A DNA stretch of 64,000 nt. It comes from Tatumella sp. JGM118 (GTDB lineage Bacteria > Pseudomonadota > Gammaproteobacteria > Enterobacterales > Enterobacteriaceae). Location of the stretch: contig NZ_JAERJR010000003.1 in assembly GCF_018257515.1 (NCBI RefSeq), positions 88,090 through 152,089 of the forward strand, written 5' to 3'. Below, one piece after another: positions 20,135-32,473 of this stretch. How positions within the stretch are numbered: the first letter of the stretch is position 1; every line of letters starts with the position of its first letter. A model generated the notes under the pieces. It saw only the letters and a program-made list of their open reading frames with translations, ran no database searches and was not told where the DNA came from. A program made the translations under genes and the position numbers.

Positions 20135-21618
20135 GCCATTACTCCCAGCAGCCCCGCGACAGTCGTCCTGTCCGAGTAATCAAAACGTCGTTGCCCGATA
20201 ATCTGATAATCTTCATGGCCTTTACCGGCGACCAGCACAATATCGTCCGGCCCGGCCTGTGCCAGTGCCTGTTCAACGGCACGGGCCCGGCCCGCGATAG
20301 TCAGCGCTTTCCCCGGGTCCAGCAAACCACTGAGAATATCTTTGACGATAGCGGCGGGATCTTCGGTGCGCGGGTTATCGTCAGTGATGACGACCTGATC
20401 GGCCAGCTCTTCAGCAATCGCCCCCATCAGCGGGCGTTTACCTTTATCCCGGTCACCGCCACAGCCAAACAGGCACCACAGCTTGCCGCGGCAGTGTAAG
20501 CGGGCGGCGGTTAAGGCTTTTTCCAGTGCGTCCGGGGTGTGGGCATAATCGACCACCACCGCAGGACGGCCTTCGGTATGGAAAACTTCCATACGTCCGC
20601 AAACCGGTTGCAGCTGTTGTGCCGTTTCACATAAGCGCGCCAGCGGATATCCCAGCGACAATAAGGTGGCCATCGCCATCAGCATGTTGCTGACATTGAA
20701 TGCCCCCATCAGCTGGCTGGTAAACTCACCCTCACCCCAGTCAGAACGGAAAGTCACTCTGGCACCTTTTTCCAGATAGACGACACTGACGGCCTCGACC
20801 GCGCGACCCTTATGGTCCGGGGCGATATTCCCTTCCATACTGACCGCCACACCGTCCGTCAGCTTTTTCAGCCATAAACGTCCGGTCGTGTCATCCGCAT
20901 TGATAATGGCTTGCCCGACCTGATGTTCGGAGAACAATGACCATTTTGCGGCTTCGTAGCTTTGCATATCCCCGTGGTAATCCAGGTGATCGCGGCTCAG
21001 GTTGGTGAAGACGGCGGCGGCAAAGGGAATGGCAGCCACCCGATGCTGAACCAGCCCATGAGAAGAAACTTCCATTGCCGTCAGCGTAGCCCCGCGGGCC
21101 TGCAGATCTGACAGCACATGCTGAATCTCTACCGCTGACCCGGTGGTATTTTCTGCCGGAACCAGCTGACCAAAAAGACCGTTACCGACGGTTCCCATCA
21201 CGGCACCGGTTTCACCCAGCAGATTAGCCCATTGAGCCAGCAACTGACTGGTGGTGGTTTTACCGTTGGTCCCGGTAATACCAATGACTTTCTGTTGCTC
21301 CGCCGGCTGACCATAGAATCGACCGGCCAGTGCAGAAAGGCGTTGCGACAGTTGTCGCAGGTAGATCACCGGCACGCCCTGAAATTCTCTGATATCCCCG
21401 TCGGCAGCTTCACCTTCGGCCTCGGCAATCACCGCCGCGGCGCCCCCGGCAATCGCCTGCGGGATATATTGGCGACCATCGGCCTGATGCCCCGTAACAG
21501 CCACGAACAGATCGCCGGCAGCCGCAGCGCGGCTATCCAGTGTCATTTCCCTCAGTTGACGCTCCGGCGCACCCGGCACCCAGGGGGCCAGCAGGTAACG
21601 CAAGTTACGATCTGTCAC
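20131..21618 (-). CDS. murE: UDP-MurNAc-L-alanyl-D-glutamate--2,6-diaminopimelate ligase
   Basis: Adds meso-diaminopimelate as the third residue of the peptide stem. The P-loop [13 protein letters not shown] is near residue 115, and the DNPR motif that recognises diaminopimelate rather than lysine is in [10 protein letters not shown] near residue 414. The GTG at 21618 is chosen as start: GGGGA lies about five bases upstream, it gives 495 residues as in E. coli, and E. coli also uses GTG. An ATG at 21630 is the alternative and would add MGIQ. The gene start lies inside the 3' end of ftsI. Confidence 0.95.
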   Translation of the reverse strand: MTDRNLRYLLAPWVPGAPERQLREMTLDSRAAAAGDLFVAVTGHQADGRQYIPQAIAGGAAAVIAEAEGEAADGDIREFQGVPVIYLRQLSQRLSALAGRFYGQPAEQQKVIGITGTNGKTTTSQLLAQWANLLGETGAVMGTVGNGLFGQLVPAENTTGSAVEIQHVLSDLQARGATLTAMEVSSHGLVQHRVAAIPFAAAVFTNLSRDHLDYHGDMQSYEAAKWSLFSEHQVGQAIINADDTTGRLWLKKLTDGVAVSMEGNIAPDHKGRAVEAVSVVYLEKGARVTFRSDWGEGEFTSQLMGAFNVSNMLMAMATLLSLGYPLARLCETAQQLQPVCGRMEVFHTEGRPAVVVDYAHTPDALEKALTAARLHCRGKLWCLFGCGGDRDKGKRPLMGAIAEELADQVVITDDNPRTEDPAAIVKDILSGLLDPGKALTIAGRARAVEQALAQAGPDDIVLVAGKGHEDYQIIGQRRFDYSDRTTVAGLLGVMA

Positions 21619-23371
21619 TTGAATCCCCATTGTTATTAGTTACTGAATCATTTTTGTCACTGACGGGTAAGGCATCCGGCTCGATATTCATCGTGCGTAG
21701 CACGCCGCCCATAATGGCGCCGAATACCGGTGCAGATACCGCACCCCCGTAATATTTACCGGCCTGCGGGTCATTGATCACAACCACCAGCGCAAAACGC
21801 GGGTGGCTTGCCGGTGCGACACCTGCGGTATAAGCGATATATTTATTGATATACCGTCCGTCAGGGCCGACCTTTTTCGCGGTCCCGGTCTTAATGGCAA
21901 TACGGTAACCTTTAATGGCCGCTTTTACCCCGCCACCGCCCGGCAGAGCCACACTCTCCATCATATGGAGAACCGTTTTAACCGTCGCTTCAGGGAATAC
22001 CCGTTCACCGCCGACCGGAGGATCGACTTTGGTAATGGAGAGGGGTCTGGCTATGCCATAGCTACCGATCGTGGCATAGACCCGCGCTAGCTGTAACGGG
22101 GTGACCATCAGGCCGTAACCGAAGGAGAAGGTGGCCCGCTCAATGTCAGACCACCGTTGTTTTTTGGGGAAAATACCGCTGCTTTCACCGACTAACCCGA
22201 GGTTGGTCGGTTTCCCGAGGCCAAAGCGTGAGTAGGTATCGACCAGAGCCGAAGACGGCATCGCTAACGCCAGCCGGGAAACACCCACATTACTCGACTT
22301 CTGTAAGACGCCGGTGAGCGTCAGTTCGTTATATCGTGCAACGTCTTTGATTTCATGACCATTAATCCGGTACGGCACGGTATTGAGCACACTGCCTTCC
22401 CGCACAACCCCCCGCTGTAATGCCGTCATCACGACCATCGGTTTTACGGTCGAGCCTGGCTCAAAGATATCGGTGATAGCCCGGTTTCTCATGACATCTT
22501 TCGAGGTATGCCCCAGATTATTGGGGTTATACGCGGGGCTGTTAGCCATCGCCAGAATTTCGCCGGTATTCACATCCACCAGCACCGCAGACCCGGATTC
22601 CGCTTTATTAAAAGCCACCGCGTTGTTCAGTTCGCGATACACCTGGGCTTGTAATCGCTCATCGATACTCAGCGTCAGATTATGTGCCGCCTGGCTATCG
22701 GTAGAGGAGATATCCTCAATCACCCGGCCCTGACGATCTTTGCGGACCGTACGTTCACCCGGCTGACCGGTGAGCCACTGATTAAAGCTCTTTTCGATAC
22801 CCTCAATGCCCACGCCATCGATGTTGGTAAAACCGATTAAGTGCGCAGTCACCTGCCCTGCCGGATAATATCGGCGTGACTCTTCCCGCAGGTTTACCCC
22901 GGGCAGTTTCAGCTTTTTAATGTAGTCACCCACCGAGGGCGTGATCTGGCGGGCAAGATAGATAAAACGGCTATTCGGATTGGTCGTGACACGGGCAGAT
23001 AACTGATCCGTGGTCATCGATAACGTATCCGCCAGGGCTTTCCAGCGGTTATCGAGGGTGACCCCGCCTTTCTCAATCACTTCTTTCGGATCGATCCAGA
23101 CAGCATTGACCGGCACGCTGACGGCTAAAGGCCGGCCGGCACGGTCGCTGATCATTCCCCGGGAAGACGGAATGGACTGCACACGCAACGAGCGCAAATC
23201 CCCTTCCCTGACCAATTTACCGGGATTGACGACCTGCAGGTAACCGACCCGGGAGATGAGACCTACCAGTGCAGCCAGAATTCCCAGACAGAGCAACGCA
23301 AAACGCCAGCTGATAAAGCTGGCCTTATTTTCCTGTTTTCCGGATTTCAGCGTTTTCTTCGCGCTGCTCAT
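21605..23371 (-). CDS. ftsI: Septal peptidoglycan transpeptidase FtsI (PBP3)
   Basis: Class B penicillin-binding protein that cross-links septal murein. The 588-residue protein equals E. coli FtsI in length. It has a cytoplasmic basic tail, one membrane anchor ([19 protein letters not shown]), the SxxK active-site serine in EPGSTVKPM near 307, SSNVG near 359 and KTGT near 494. The C-terminal tail beyond INPEPD-like sequence is variable. It follows ftsL by 15 bp and overlaps murE. Confidence 0.99.
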   Translation of the reverse strand: MSSAKKTLKSGKQENKASFISWRFALLCLGILAALVGLISRVGYLQVVNPGKLVREGDLRSLRVQSIPSSRGMISDRAGRPLAVSVPVNAVWIDPKEVIEKGGVTLDNRWKALADTLSMTTDQLSARVTTNPNSRFIYLARQITPSVGDYIKKLKLPGVNLREESRRYYPAGQVTAHLIGFTNIDGVGIEGIEKSFNQWLTGQPGERTVRKDRQGRVIEDISSTDSQAAHNLTLSIDERLQAQVYRELNNAVAFNKAESGSAVLVDVNTGEILAMANSPAYNPNNLGHTSKDVMRNRAITDIFEPGSTVKPMVVMTALQRGVVREGSVLNTVPYRINGHEIKDVARYNELTLTGVLQKSSNVGVSRLALAMPSSALVDTYSRFGLGKPTNLGLVGESSGIFPKKQRWSDIERATFSFGYGLMVTPLQLARVYATIGSYGIARPLSITKVDPPVGGERVFPEATVKTVLHMMESVALPGGGGVKAAIKGYRIAIKTGTAKKVGPDGRYINKYIAYTAGVAPASHPRFALVVVINDPQAGKYYGGAVSAPVFGAIMGGVLRTMNIEPDALPVSDKNDSVTNNNGDSSDRS

Positions 23372-23386
23372 TCAGTCATGGATTCC

Positions 23387-23707
23387 CTATGGTTGAACCA
23401 CTATATTTTCCTGTGAAGGATCAACATGTTGCATATGAAGCTTTTCGATAGCCAGTCGTTCAACACGGCTATGATCGCCTAATGCATTTTCTTCCAGGAT
23501 CAGGTTTCGCCATTCGATATCCAGCGAATCCCGCTCCAGCACCATCTGTTCCCGTTGTGCGGTCAGTAACCGGGTCTTATGCGTGGTAATAACGACCATC
23601 ATCGCAGTGACCAGTACGGCAATAAGCAGTATCAGCGGCAGCTTTCCGTGACGCAGCAGATCGCCACCAATAATTCCGGGCAGGCTATGGCGCTCGTTGC
23701 CGATCAT
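23387..23707 (-). CDS. ftsL: Cell division protein FtsL
   Basis: Small bitopic divisome protein that pairs with FtsB through a leucine-zipper coiled coil. The 106 residues consist of a cytoplasmic tail ([19 protein letters not shown]), a membrane helix ([18 protein letters not shown]) and a periplasmic coiled coil ending [11 protein letters not shown]. The start overlaps the rsmH stop by four bases (ATGA). The cytoplasmic tail is about 15 residues shorter than in E. coli K-12 (121 residues), whose extra start lies inside rsmH. Confidence 0.95.
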   Translation of the reverse strand: MIGNERHSLPGIIGGDLLRHGKLPLILLIAVLVTAMMVVITTHKTRLLTAQREQMVLERDSLDIEWRNLILEENALGDHSRVERLAIEKLHMQHVDPSQENIVVQP

Positions 23708-24645
23708 TCAGCCGTCCTCTGCGCAATGCGTAATACTGAGCTACGGGCTCGCGGGTTTTCTTTCACTTCCTGCTCCCCGGGGATCAGTTTGCCAAGCGTT
23801 TTCAATTCACGTCCTCCCAGTGATTTTAACTGAGCTTCGGTGAGTGGCAGGCCGGAAGGGACCTGAACCCCCCGGCTCTGATCCCGCATAAAGCGTTTTA
23901 CCAGCCGGTCTTCCAGCGAGTGGAAACTGATAATCGATAACCGCCCTTCCGGTGCCAGTACACTCAGAGACCCTTTCAGTGCCTGAGTAATTTCCTCAAG
24001 TTCACTGTTCACCCAGATACGGATAGCCTGAAAACTGCGGGTCGCCGGATGCTTAAACTTATCCTTTACCGGCGTGGCGTGATAAATCACGTCAGCCAGC
24101 TCTTTCGTACGGGTCATCGGCTGCTCGCGGTTACGTTCCACGATGGCCCGGGCAATACGTTTCGCAAAACGCTCTTCACCATACGCTTTGAGTACAAAAG
24201 CAATGTCCTGCTCTTCGGCCTGCAGTAACCATTCCGCGGCAGACTGTCCGCGCGTCGGGTCCATACGCATATCCAGAGGCCCGTCACGCATAAAGGAAAA
24301 TCCGCGTTCGGCATCATCCAGCTGAGGCGAAGAGACACCTAAATCCAGCAGAATGCCGTTGATTTTTCCGCTCAACCCGAGCGATTCAACGTATTCTGCC
24401 AGCCCTGAAAACGGCCCATGGATAATCGAAAACCGGGGGTCGGTAATTTCAGCGGCCGCTGCAATAGCCTGCGGATCTCTGTCGATGGCGATTAACCGGC
24501 CCTTTTCACCTAATTGTGAAAGGATCAGGCGCGAGTGACCTCCCCGGCCAAAGGTTCCATCAATATAGATCCCCTCCGGCTGAAGGTTGAGTCCGTTAAC
24601 CGCTTCATCTAAGAGGACGGTCGTATGTTTAAAATTTTCCGACAT
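23704..24645 (-). CDS. rsmH: 16S rRNA (cytosine-1402-N4)-methyltransferase
   Basis: SAM-dependent methylase (formerly MraW) acting on C1402 of 16S rRNA in the P site. The 313 residues include the SAM-site signature [16 protein letters not shown] near residue 28, [10 protein letters not shown], and [18 protein letters not shown]. The [15 protein letters not shown] and [14 protein letters not shown] motifs are also present. It is four bases after mraZ and overlaps ftsL. Confidence 0.98.
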   Translation of the reverse strand: MSENFKHTTVLLDEAVNGLNLQPEGIYIDGTFGRGGHSRLILSQLGEKGRLIAIDRDPQAIAAAAEITDPRFSIIHGPFSGLAEYVESLGLSGKINGILLDLGVSSPQLDDAERGFSFMRDGPLDMRMDPTRGQSAAEWLLQAEEQDIAFVLKAYGEERFAKRIARAIVERNREQPMTRTKELADVIYHATPVKDKFKHPATRSFQAIRIWVNSELEEITQALKGSLSVLAPEGRLSIISFHSLEDRLVKRFMRDQSRGVQVPSGLPLTEAQLKSLGGRELKTLGKLIPGEQEVKENPRARSSVLRIAQRTAE

Positions 24646-24648
24646 AGG

Positions 24649-25104
24649 CTATAACGATAAATCCTGCAATCGCTCAGAGAGTTCCCCCTGAGCCGATTCT
24701 GATTCGATATCTTCCCTGATTTGTTGATACCAGGTCTGTTCATCCCACAGTTCAAACTTGTTGAACTGACCGACCAGCATAATTTCTTTCTGTAATCCGG
24801 CGTGTTGCCTCAGGGTGCTGGCAAGCAATAATCGTCCGGCATTATCCATCTGACATTCGCTGGCATGCCCCAGTAACAACCGCTGAACACGACGCTCTGC
24901 CGGGTTCATGGTAGAAAGGCGTGAGAGCTTTCGCTCAATCACTTCCCACTCCGGCAGGGTATAAAGCAGCAGGCAGGGCTGATGGAGGTCAATGGTGCAG
25001 ACCATTTGCCCCTGTGATTCTCCGATCAGTATTTCCCGATAGCGTGTAGGGACTGCTATACGGCCTTTACCGTCGAGATTAACCAGCGTTGCCCCACGAA
25101 ACAT
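24649..25104 (-). CDS. mraZ: Transcriptional regulator MraZ
   Basis: First gene of the dcw cluster and a repressor of it. The 151-residue protein contains two SpoVT-AbrB folds, each with the DNA-contact pattern: [16 protein letters not shown] (residues 9-24) and [18 protein letters not shown] (about 79-96). In E. coli MraZ forms a large ring and binds TGGGA-type repeats upstream of its own gene; such repeats are present just upstream here. Confidence 0.97.
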   Translation of the reverse strand: MFRGATLVNLDGKGRIAVPTRYREILIGESQGQMVCTIDLHQPCLLLYTLPEWEVIERKLSRLSTMNPAERRVQRLLLGHASECQMDNAGRLLLASTLRQHAGLQKEIMLVGQFNKFELWDEQTWYQQIREDIESESAQGELSERLQDLSL

Positions 25105-25134
25105 AACTGTCGTTGCCCTCAGTTAACCTGTTTC

Positions 25135-25195
25135 ACCACTTTATCCCACATTTTACCACTGATTGAGTGTACGGAGCGGACGAAATCCTTGTCAA
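25135..25195 (-). promoter_or_regulatory. mra promoter of the dcw cluster with three MraZ-box-like repeats
   Basis: On the minus strand TTGACA (25190-25195) and TACACT (25166-25171) are separated by 18 bp, closely resembling the E. coli Pmra promoter including the intervening GGATTTCGTCCGCTCC. Downstream lie TGGT, TGGG and TGGT at exact 10-bp intervals (first plus-strand bases 25155, 25145, 25135), one helical turn apart, as expected for MraZ binding. Confidence 0.85.
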
Positions 25196-25218
25196 GCGAC
25201 AACGGTCGCTTAATAACA

Positions 25219-25386
25219 TTATTTCCTGCGGTAAATTCGCTGAAATCCAGAGGTAAAATGGACAAAAAACAGCACAAATAGCATTAACCCGATGAATAAT
25301 TGAAGGAATTTAAGAAAACGGCGAGGAAGGATCCAAAAACAGCGGCGAAAAACGACGGAATTGTTAACTTCGTGCGGCGTAGTCAT
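25219..25386 (-). CDS. Possible small single-span membrane protein, unsupported
   Basis: A 55-residue frame between cra and mraZ. It has a basic stretch (FRRCFWILPRRFLKF), one hydrophobic segment (LQLFIGLMLFVLFFVHF) and a basic end (RIYRRK). There is no good Shine-Dalgarno before either candidate ATG (25386 or 25395). It may be chance in an AT-rich gap. I do not recognise it. Confidence 0.2.
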   Translation of the reverse strand: MTTPHEVNNSVVFRRCFWILPRRFLKFLQLFIGLMLFVLFFVHFTSGFQRIYRRK

Positions 25387-25452
25387 AAACGCCATTTTAA
25401 GGAATTTCTTAGCTGAAGCACAGCAGGACCGGCACGATATTTGTAAAATTAA

Positions 25453-25473
25453 TCGTGGGGCGAAGCGCCCCCT
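25453..25473 (-). terminator. Hairpin downstream of cra
   Basis: GGGGCG-CTT-CGCCCC forms a 6-bp stem about 35 bp after the cra stop on the minus strand, followed by ACGATTAATTTTAC. The T-rich tail is weak. Confidence 0.45.
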
Positions 25474-25505
25474 GTGTCCGGGAGGTGGTCTGCCGGCCGT
25501 CAGCC

Positions 25506-26516
25506 TCACTGCGGACGACGACCGATACGCCCACGCTGGTAGAGGTTACGGCGAATGCGCGTCAGCCCGGGCTTCGGCCGGGACGGCTCATCCAGGCTTG
25601 CCAGCACTAATTCCAGCACCCGTTCCGCCACATCGCGATGACGCTGACCGGCCGATAGCACCGGACATTCCAGAAAATCCAGGAGTTCATTATCCCCGAA
25701 GGTCGCGATAGATACGTGGGCAGGTAAATGACCGTGGACGCGAAGACAGGCATCCATCATTCCCTGTAATAAACCGAAAGACGTCGTAAACACTGCCGCC
25801 GGCATCTCATGTTCACTTAAAAAGCGGACGAAGGTCTCTGCGGCAACACTCCGCTCAAAGCTATTACTGTAGATAAACTCGACCCGGCGTTCATCCCCTT
25901 CCCAGGCCTGACGAAACCCCTGCTCACGCAGAAAGCTGACCGATAATTCCGGCAATGCCCCTAAAAAAAGCACATCACTGATCGGTTGTTTACGGAGTTC
26001 CCGGGCCAGGGCGAACGCATCGTCCTGGTCAGCGCCGACGACGCTGGTGAAATTTTCACGGTCGAGGGCACGGTCAAGGGCGATAATAGGTAAGGATTTT
26101 CCGACCCAGTGCTGATAAAAAGGGTGTTCCGGCGGCAATGAGGTAGAAACTATCAGGGCATCTATCTGGCGTTGCAGCAAATGTTCGATACAGCGGATTT
26201 CGTTGTCCGGCTGATCTTCCGAGCAGGCGATCAGCAGCTGATAACCGCGTTGCCTGGCCTGGCGTTCCAGATAGTTAGCAATACGTGTATAACTGGTGTT
26301 TTCCAGATCAGGGATCACCAGTCCGATTGAGCGGGTGCGTCCCGCGCGCAATCCTGCGGCAACGGCATTCGGCTGATAGTTGTATTCCCGGACAACGGCC
26401 ATCACCTTCTCTACCGTTTTTTCACTGACCCGGTATTGTCTGGCTTTGCCATTGATGACATAACTCGCGGTCGTACGCGAGACTCCCGCAAGACGAGCAA
26501 TTTCATCCAGTTTCAC
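25506..26516 (-). CDS. cra: Catabolite repressor/activator Cra (FruR)
   Basis: LacI-family regulator of glycolysis and gluconeogenesis genes, released from DNA by fructose phosphates. The 336 residues begin with the helix-turn-helix [20 protein letters not shown], followed by the hinge [19 protein letters not shown] and a periplasmic-binding-protein-like core ending [19 protein letters not shown]. The GTG at 26516 (VKLDEIARL) is chosen because it aligns with E. coli Cra, which also starts GTG, and follows a GGGGTGAGA sequence; an upstream ATG at 26534 would add six residues. Position between ilvH and mraZ is as in E. coli. Confidence 0.96.
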   Translation of the reverse strand: MKLDEIARLAGVSRTTASYVINGKARQYRVSEKTVEKVMAVVREYNYQPNAVAAGLRAGRTRSIGLVIPDLENTSYTRIANYLERQARQRGYQLLIACSEDQPDNEIRCIEHLLQRQIDALIVSTSLPPEHPFYQHWVGKSLPIIALDRALDRENFTSVVGADQDDAFALARELRKQPISDVLFLGALPELSVSFLREQGFRQAWEGDERRVEFIYSNSFERSVAAETFVRFLSEHEMPAAVFTTSFGLLQGMMDACLRVHGHLPAHVSIATFGDNELLDFLECPVLSAGQRHRDVAERVLELVLASLDEPSRPKPGLTRIRRNLYQRGRIGRRPQ

Positions 26517-26639
26517 TCTCACCCCACCCCACACGTTGCCCCACAGAGATAAGCATTATCAGAGGGGTATTCCTTTATCTTTCGTATCTAAGCGCAGATA
26601 TCCGGGCCCGGCAACTTTTTTATTGTAAACCCTGACCAT

Positions 26640-26664
26640 AAAAAAGGCCCGGGGAACCCGGGCC
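26640..26664 (-). terminator. ilvIH terminator
   Basis: GGCCCGGG and CCCGGGCC form an 8-bp GC stem with a three-base loop, followed on the minus strand by six T residues. It lies about 35 bp after the ilvH stop. Confidence 0.88.
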
Positions 26665-26698
26665 TGAGTGTCATCATGACAGAGAGTGTGGTCTGGCT

Positions 26699-27190
26699 TT
26701 AGCCAATAGTGCGTTCGCCGCGGGAAACCCCCACGACACCGGAGCGCACGACCTCGGCAATCTCCGTCACTGCACGCAATGCGCTCAGACAGGCATCCAG
26801 TTTTTCGCTGGTTCCAGTCAGTTGCAACGTATACAGGGTTGCCGTGACATCAATAATTTGGCCACGGAAGATATCGGCACAGCGTTTTACTTCTTCACGT
26901 TGCGCACCTTCCGCTTTCACCTTCACCAGCATGATTTCACGTTCAACATGAGGCCCCTGACCGAGTTCGCTGACACGCAAAACATCGACCAGCTTGTGCA
27001 GTTGTTTCTCAATCTGTTCCAGTACTTTTTCATCGCCCACGGTCTGGATAGTCATCCGCGACAGCGTCGGGTCTTCGGTCGGAGCAACGGTCAGGCTCTC
27101 AATGTTATAGCCCCGCTGGGAAAACAGGCCAACTACGCGGGATAATGCGCCTGACTCGTTCTCAAGTAATACCGATAAAATACGGCGCAT
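26699..27190 (-). CDS. ilvH: Acetolactate synthase III small (regulatory) subunit
   Basis: Confers valine sensitivity and stability on IlvI. The 163-residue product starts [20 protein letters not shown], the ACT domain that binds valine, with a second alpha-beta domain ending in [12 protein letters not shown]. The ATG at 27190 overlaps the ilvI stop by one base (TAATG) and gives the E. coli length; an upstream in-frame start at 27220 lies inside ilvI and is not used. Confidence 0.97.
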   Translation of the reverse strand: MRRILSVLLENESGALSRVVGLFSQRGYNIESLTVAPTEDPTLSRMTIQTVGDEKVLEQIEKQLHKLVDVLRVSELGQGPHVEREIMLVKVKAEGAQREEVKRCADIFRGQIIDVTATLYTLQLTGTSEKLDACLSALRAVTEIAEVVRSGVVGVSRGERTIG

Positions 27191-28911
27191 TATTCTGTCC
27201 TCTCCGTTTTGCTTAACCACATATCATTCATTGCGCCCCCGCGTACCAGCATCGGGTAGACATGCTCACTGCCATCGACTCTGACATCCAGGAACACCAG
27301 ACGGCCGCTGGCCACTATCGCCAGAGCTTCTGCCATTTTTTCATCCAGTTCTTCCGGTTTATCAATGACCATACCGACGTGGCCATAGGCTTCAGCCAGA
27401 CGCACAAAGTCAGGTAATGACTCCATATAAGACTGCGAGTGGCGTCCGGAATAGATCATATCCTGCCACTGCTTCACCATCCCCAGATAGCCGTTGTTCA
27501 GATTCAGTATCAGCACCGGCAGATTATATTGTGAGGCCGTCGACAGTTCCTGGATATTCATCTGAATGCTGCCATCGCCCGTTACACAGACAACGGTCGC
27601 CTCCGGCACGGCCAGTTTCACGCCCAGCGCTGCCGGCAGACCGAAGCCCATGGTGCCCAGTCCTCCGGAGTTGATCCAGCGCCGTGGTTTATTAAAGCGG
27701 TAATGCAGGGCTGCAAACATCTGATGCTGGCCGACATCCGACGCCACGTAAGCATCGCCACCAGTCAGACGCCACAACGCATCGATGGCGGCCTGAGGTT
27801 TGATGGTCGGGGAATGTTTGTCAAATGCCAGGCAGTTACGGGCGCGCCACGTTTCAATCTGCGCCCACCAGTCAGCCTTGTCTGAGTTATCTGTCTCTTC
27901 AGCCGGCAGTAATTCCAGCATTTGCTGAAGCACCAGAGCGGCATCGCCGACGACGGGAATATCCGCCATGACCGTTTTGGAAATAGAGGTCGGGTCAATA
28001 TCGATATGAATGACCGTGGCATCCGGACAATATTTTTCCAGATTATTTGTCGTACGATCATCAAAACGGACACCGATGGCAAAAATGACATCCGCGTTAT
28101 GCATTGTCATGTTCGCTTCGTAAGTACCGTGCATCCCCAGCATACCAACGCTCTGGCGATGCGTACCGGGAAAGGCCCCCAGTCCCATCAGCGTGGTGGT
28201 CACCGGAATATTAAGCACTTCGGCTAACTGGATCAGCGCTTTTTCCGCCCCCGCAGTGATAACCCCGCCCCCGGCATAGATCACCGGTTTTCTGGCGGCT
28301 AATAGCTGCTGCAAGGCCCGTTTAATCTGCCCGCGATGCCCCTGCGTCGTTGGATTGTAAGAACGCAGCGAGACTTGTTCCGGCCACTGATACGAATACT
28401 TGGCCGCAGGGTTCAGGATATCTTTGGGCAGATCGATCACCACCGGCCCCGGGCGGCCGGAAGATGCCAGCCAGAAGGCTTTTTTGATTACCGCCGGGAT
28501 GTCTTCGGCTTTATTAACCAGAAAGCTGTGTTTGACGATAGGCCGTGAAATTCCGACCATGTCGCATTCCTGGAAGGCATCACTGCCGATCAGTGAAGAG
28601 GCTACCTGTCCGGAAAGCACCACCATCGGGATAGAATCCATATAAGCCGTTGCAATACCGGTAATGGCATTGGTCGCGCCAGGCCCGGAGGTGACCAGCA
28701 CAACCCCCGTTTCACCGGTGGCACGGGCCAGTGCATCCGCCATATGTACCGCTGCCTGCTCATGGCGTACAAGGATATGGTCAACACCGCCGACGGTCTG
28801 AAGTGCATCATAAATATCCAGCACTGCCCCACCGGGATAACCAAATACCTGTTTTACGCCCTGATCGATCAACGATCGGATGACCATCTCGGCCCCTGAC
28901 AACATCTCCAT
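27190..28911 (-). CDS. ilvI: Acetolactate synthase III large (catalytic) subunit
   Basis: Thiamine-diphosphate enzyme that condenses two pyruvates (or pyruvate and 2-ketobutyrate) in valine, leucine and isoleucine synthesis. The 573-residue protein has the conserved glutamate in [12 protein letters not shown] near residue 50, the FAD-binding middle domain and the TPP motif [15 protein letters not shown] to NNGYLG near 425-455. A strong GGAGGAAAG precedes the ATG. It heads the ilvIH operon. Confidence 0.98.
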   Translation of the reverse strand: MEMLSGAEMVIRSLIDQGVKQVFGYPGGAVLDIYDALQTVGGVDHILVRHEQAAVHMADALARATGETGVVLVTSGPGATNAITGIATAYMDSIPMVVLSGQVASSLIGSDAFQECDMVGISRPIVKHSFLVNKAEDIPAVIKKAFWLASSGRPGPVVIDLPKDILNPAAKYSYQWPEQVSLRSYNPTTQGHRGQIKRALQQLLAARKPVIYAGGGVITAGAEKALIQLAEVLNIPVTTTLMGLGAFPGTHRQSVGMLGMHGTYEANMTMHNADVIFAIGVRFDDRTTNNLEKYCPDATVIHIDIDPTSISKTVMADIPVVGDAALVLQQMLELLPAEETDNSDKADWWAQIETWRARNCLAFDKHSPTIKPQAAIDALWRLTGGDAYVASDVGQHQMFAALHYRFNKPRRWINSGGLGTMGFGLPAALGVKLAVPEATVVCVTGDGSIQMNIQELSTASQYNLPVLILNLNNGYLGMVKQWQDMIYSGRHSQSYMESLPDFVRLAEAYGHVGMVIDKPEELDEKMAEALAIVASGRLVFLDVRVDGSEHVYPMLVRGGAMNDMWLSKTERTE

Positions 28912-29573
28912 TCTTTCCTCCAGGTGAACACTGAACTCACGGATACCTATAACTGACCACCAAAACCTTCCGTAATATACGTAACATAATCACCAGCAAA
29001 AACTGACACCCGGATCGGTGAAATGTGCTGTTTATTATGTTTAACCGGGATAGCTGGCATTTTATTATCGGTTTTTGTTCTGGTTAACATAACCGCAGAA
29101 ATGACCACAGGCAAACATCCACAGGAAAGAAGTATGCAAAGGTGTAAATAAAAGCTTCTGCGATACTCAACTGATGGCTCAGAATAATAGCGGGGGGCGC
29201 AGAGTTATTAGTTAAATATTCTGCGTTTTCATTTAATGGCAGAGAGTTATTAAATTTAGCTTTTTTATATTTACCTGAATGTCAGCGCCCTGTCCGGAAT
29301 AATCGTAGCCACGCAAGGTTATTTACTAAAAAACCCCCGTCGCCCGACATTTTCCACTGGCCGCCCGTTAAAAAACCATGCTTTACACTGGACAGAGTGC
29401 ATCATAAAAACATTGTATATCAATAAATTACGAAACACCTCTCCCTTCACCCAGCCACGCATCCGGCCGTTGATCCGCCGGGCAGAGTGTCTGCGCATGA
29501 TAGTGCGCTCTCTGCCGGTAAAAATGCAGAAGATTCATCTTTCTCACCGGTATTGATTACTGCGTCATTAAGG
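28912..29573. promoter_or_regulatory. Divergent control region between ilvIH and leuLABCD; leuO absent
   Basis: About 660 bp, AT-rich in its middle, with no supportable gene. In E. coli this interval holds leuO; no LysR-type frame or fragment was found on either strand. It must hold the ilvIH promoter, which in E. coli is Lrp-dependent, but no site can be assigned by eye. A partial direct repeat (GCAGAG-TTATTA-TAAAT) occurs at 29199-29217 and 29239-29255, and GGTTA-ACA-TAACC at about 29083-29095 is an inverted repeat. Confidence 0.5.
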
Positions 29574-29602
29574 TTGACATTGGCCGGCGTTTACAGTACC
29601 AA
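29574..29602 (+). promoter_or_regulatory. leu operon promoter
   Basis: TTGACA at 29574-29579 is a perfect -35. With a 17-bp spacer the -10 is TACCAA (29597-29602), a poor match. The TTGACAT start resembles the E. coli leu promoter, which also has a weak -10. Confidence 0.6.
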
Positions 29603-29636
29603 TATAGGCATACTTTATTTTATTGGGTCTGAACTA

Positions 29637-29720
29637 ATGATTCGTTTTATCCGCCTCGCAGGACTACTACTTCTCGCATTAAATATGCGCGGTAGTGTTG
29701 CGGGCGGAATTAAAAAATGA
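29637..29720 (+). CDS. leuL: leu operon leader peptide
   Basis: A 27-residue peptide [16 protein letters not shown], then [11 protein letters not shown], with four consecutive leucine codons (CTA CTA CTT CTC) and further leucines at CTC and TTA. It resembles E. coli LeuL in the FTGLLLL and VGGIQH portions. Ribosome stalling at the leucine codons when charged tRNA-Leu is scarce would prevent formation of the terminator that follows at 29743. Confidence 0.93.
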   Translation: MIRFIRLAGLLLLALNMRGSVAGGIKK

Positions 29721-29742
29721 TTCGGGCCTGAGAACAAAAAAA

Positions 29743-29767
29743 CCCGCGCCGCAGCGCGGGTTTTTTT
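29743..29767 (+). terminator. leu attenuator
   Basis: CCCGCGC (29743-29749) pairs with GCGCGGG (29754-29760) around a four-base loop, followed by seven T residues. It lies 22 bp after leuL and 45 bp before leuA, the normal position of a leucine attenuator. Confidence 0.93.
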
Positions 29768-29811
29768 ATACCCGCTGGCCGGTGCCAAAAACACTTAAGG
29801 AATCTACGAAT

Positions 29812-32471
<2,660 letters not shown>

Positions 32472-32473
32472 AA

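Noticed and set aside
29487-29636. A longer reading frame in phase with leuL
   Set aside because: It covers the promoter region; the leader peptide starts at 29637, which matches E. coli LeuL.
29695-29811. A 39-residue N-terminal extension of LeuA
   Set aside because: It would be translated through the attenuator hairpin and T-run; the ATG at 29812 has a ribosome binding site and matches the family start.
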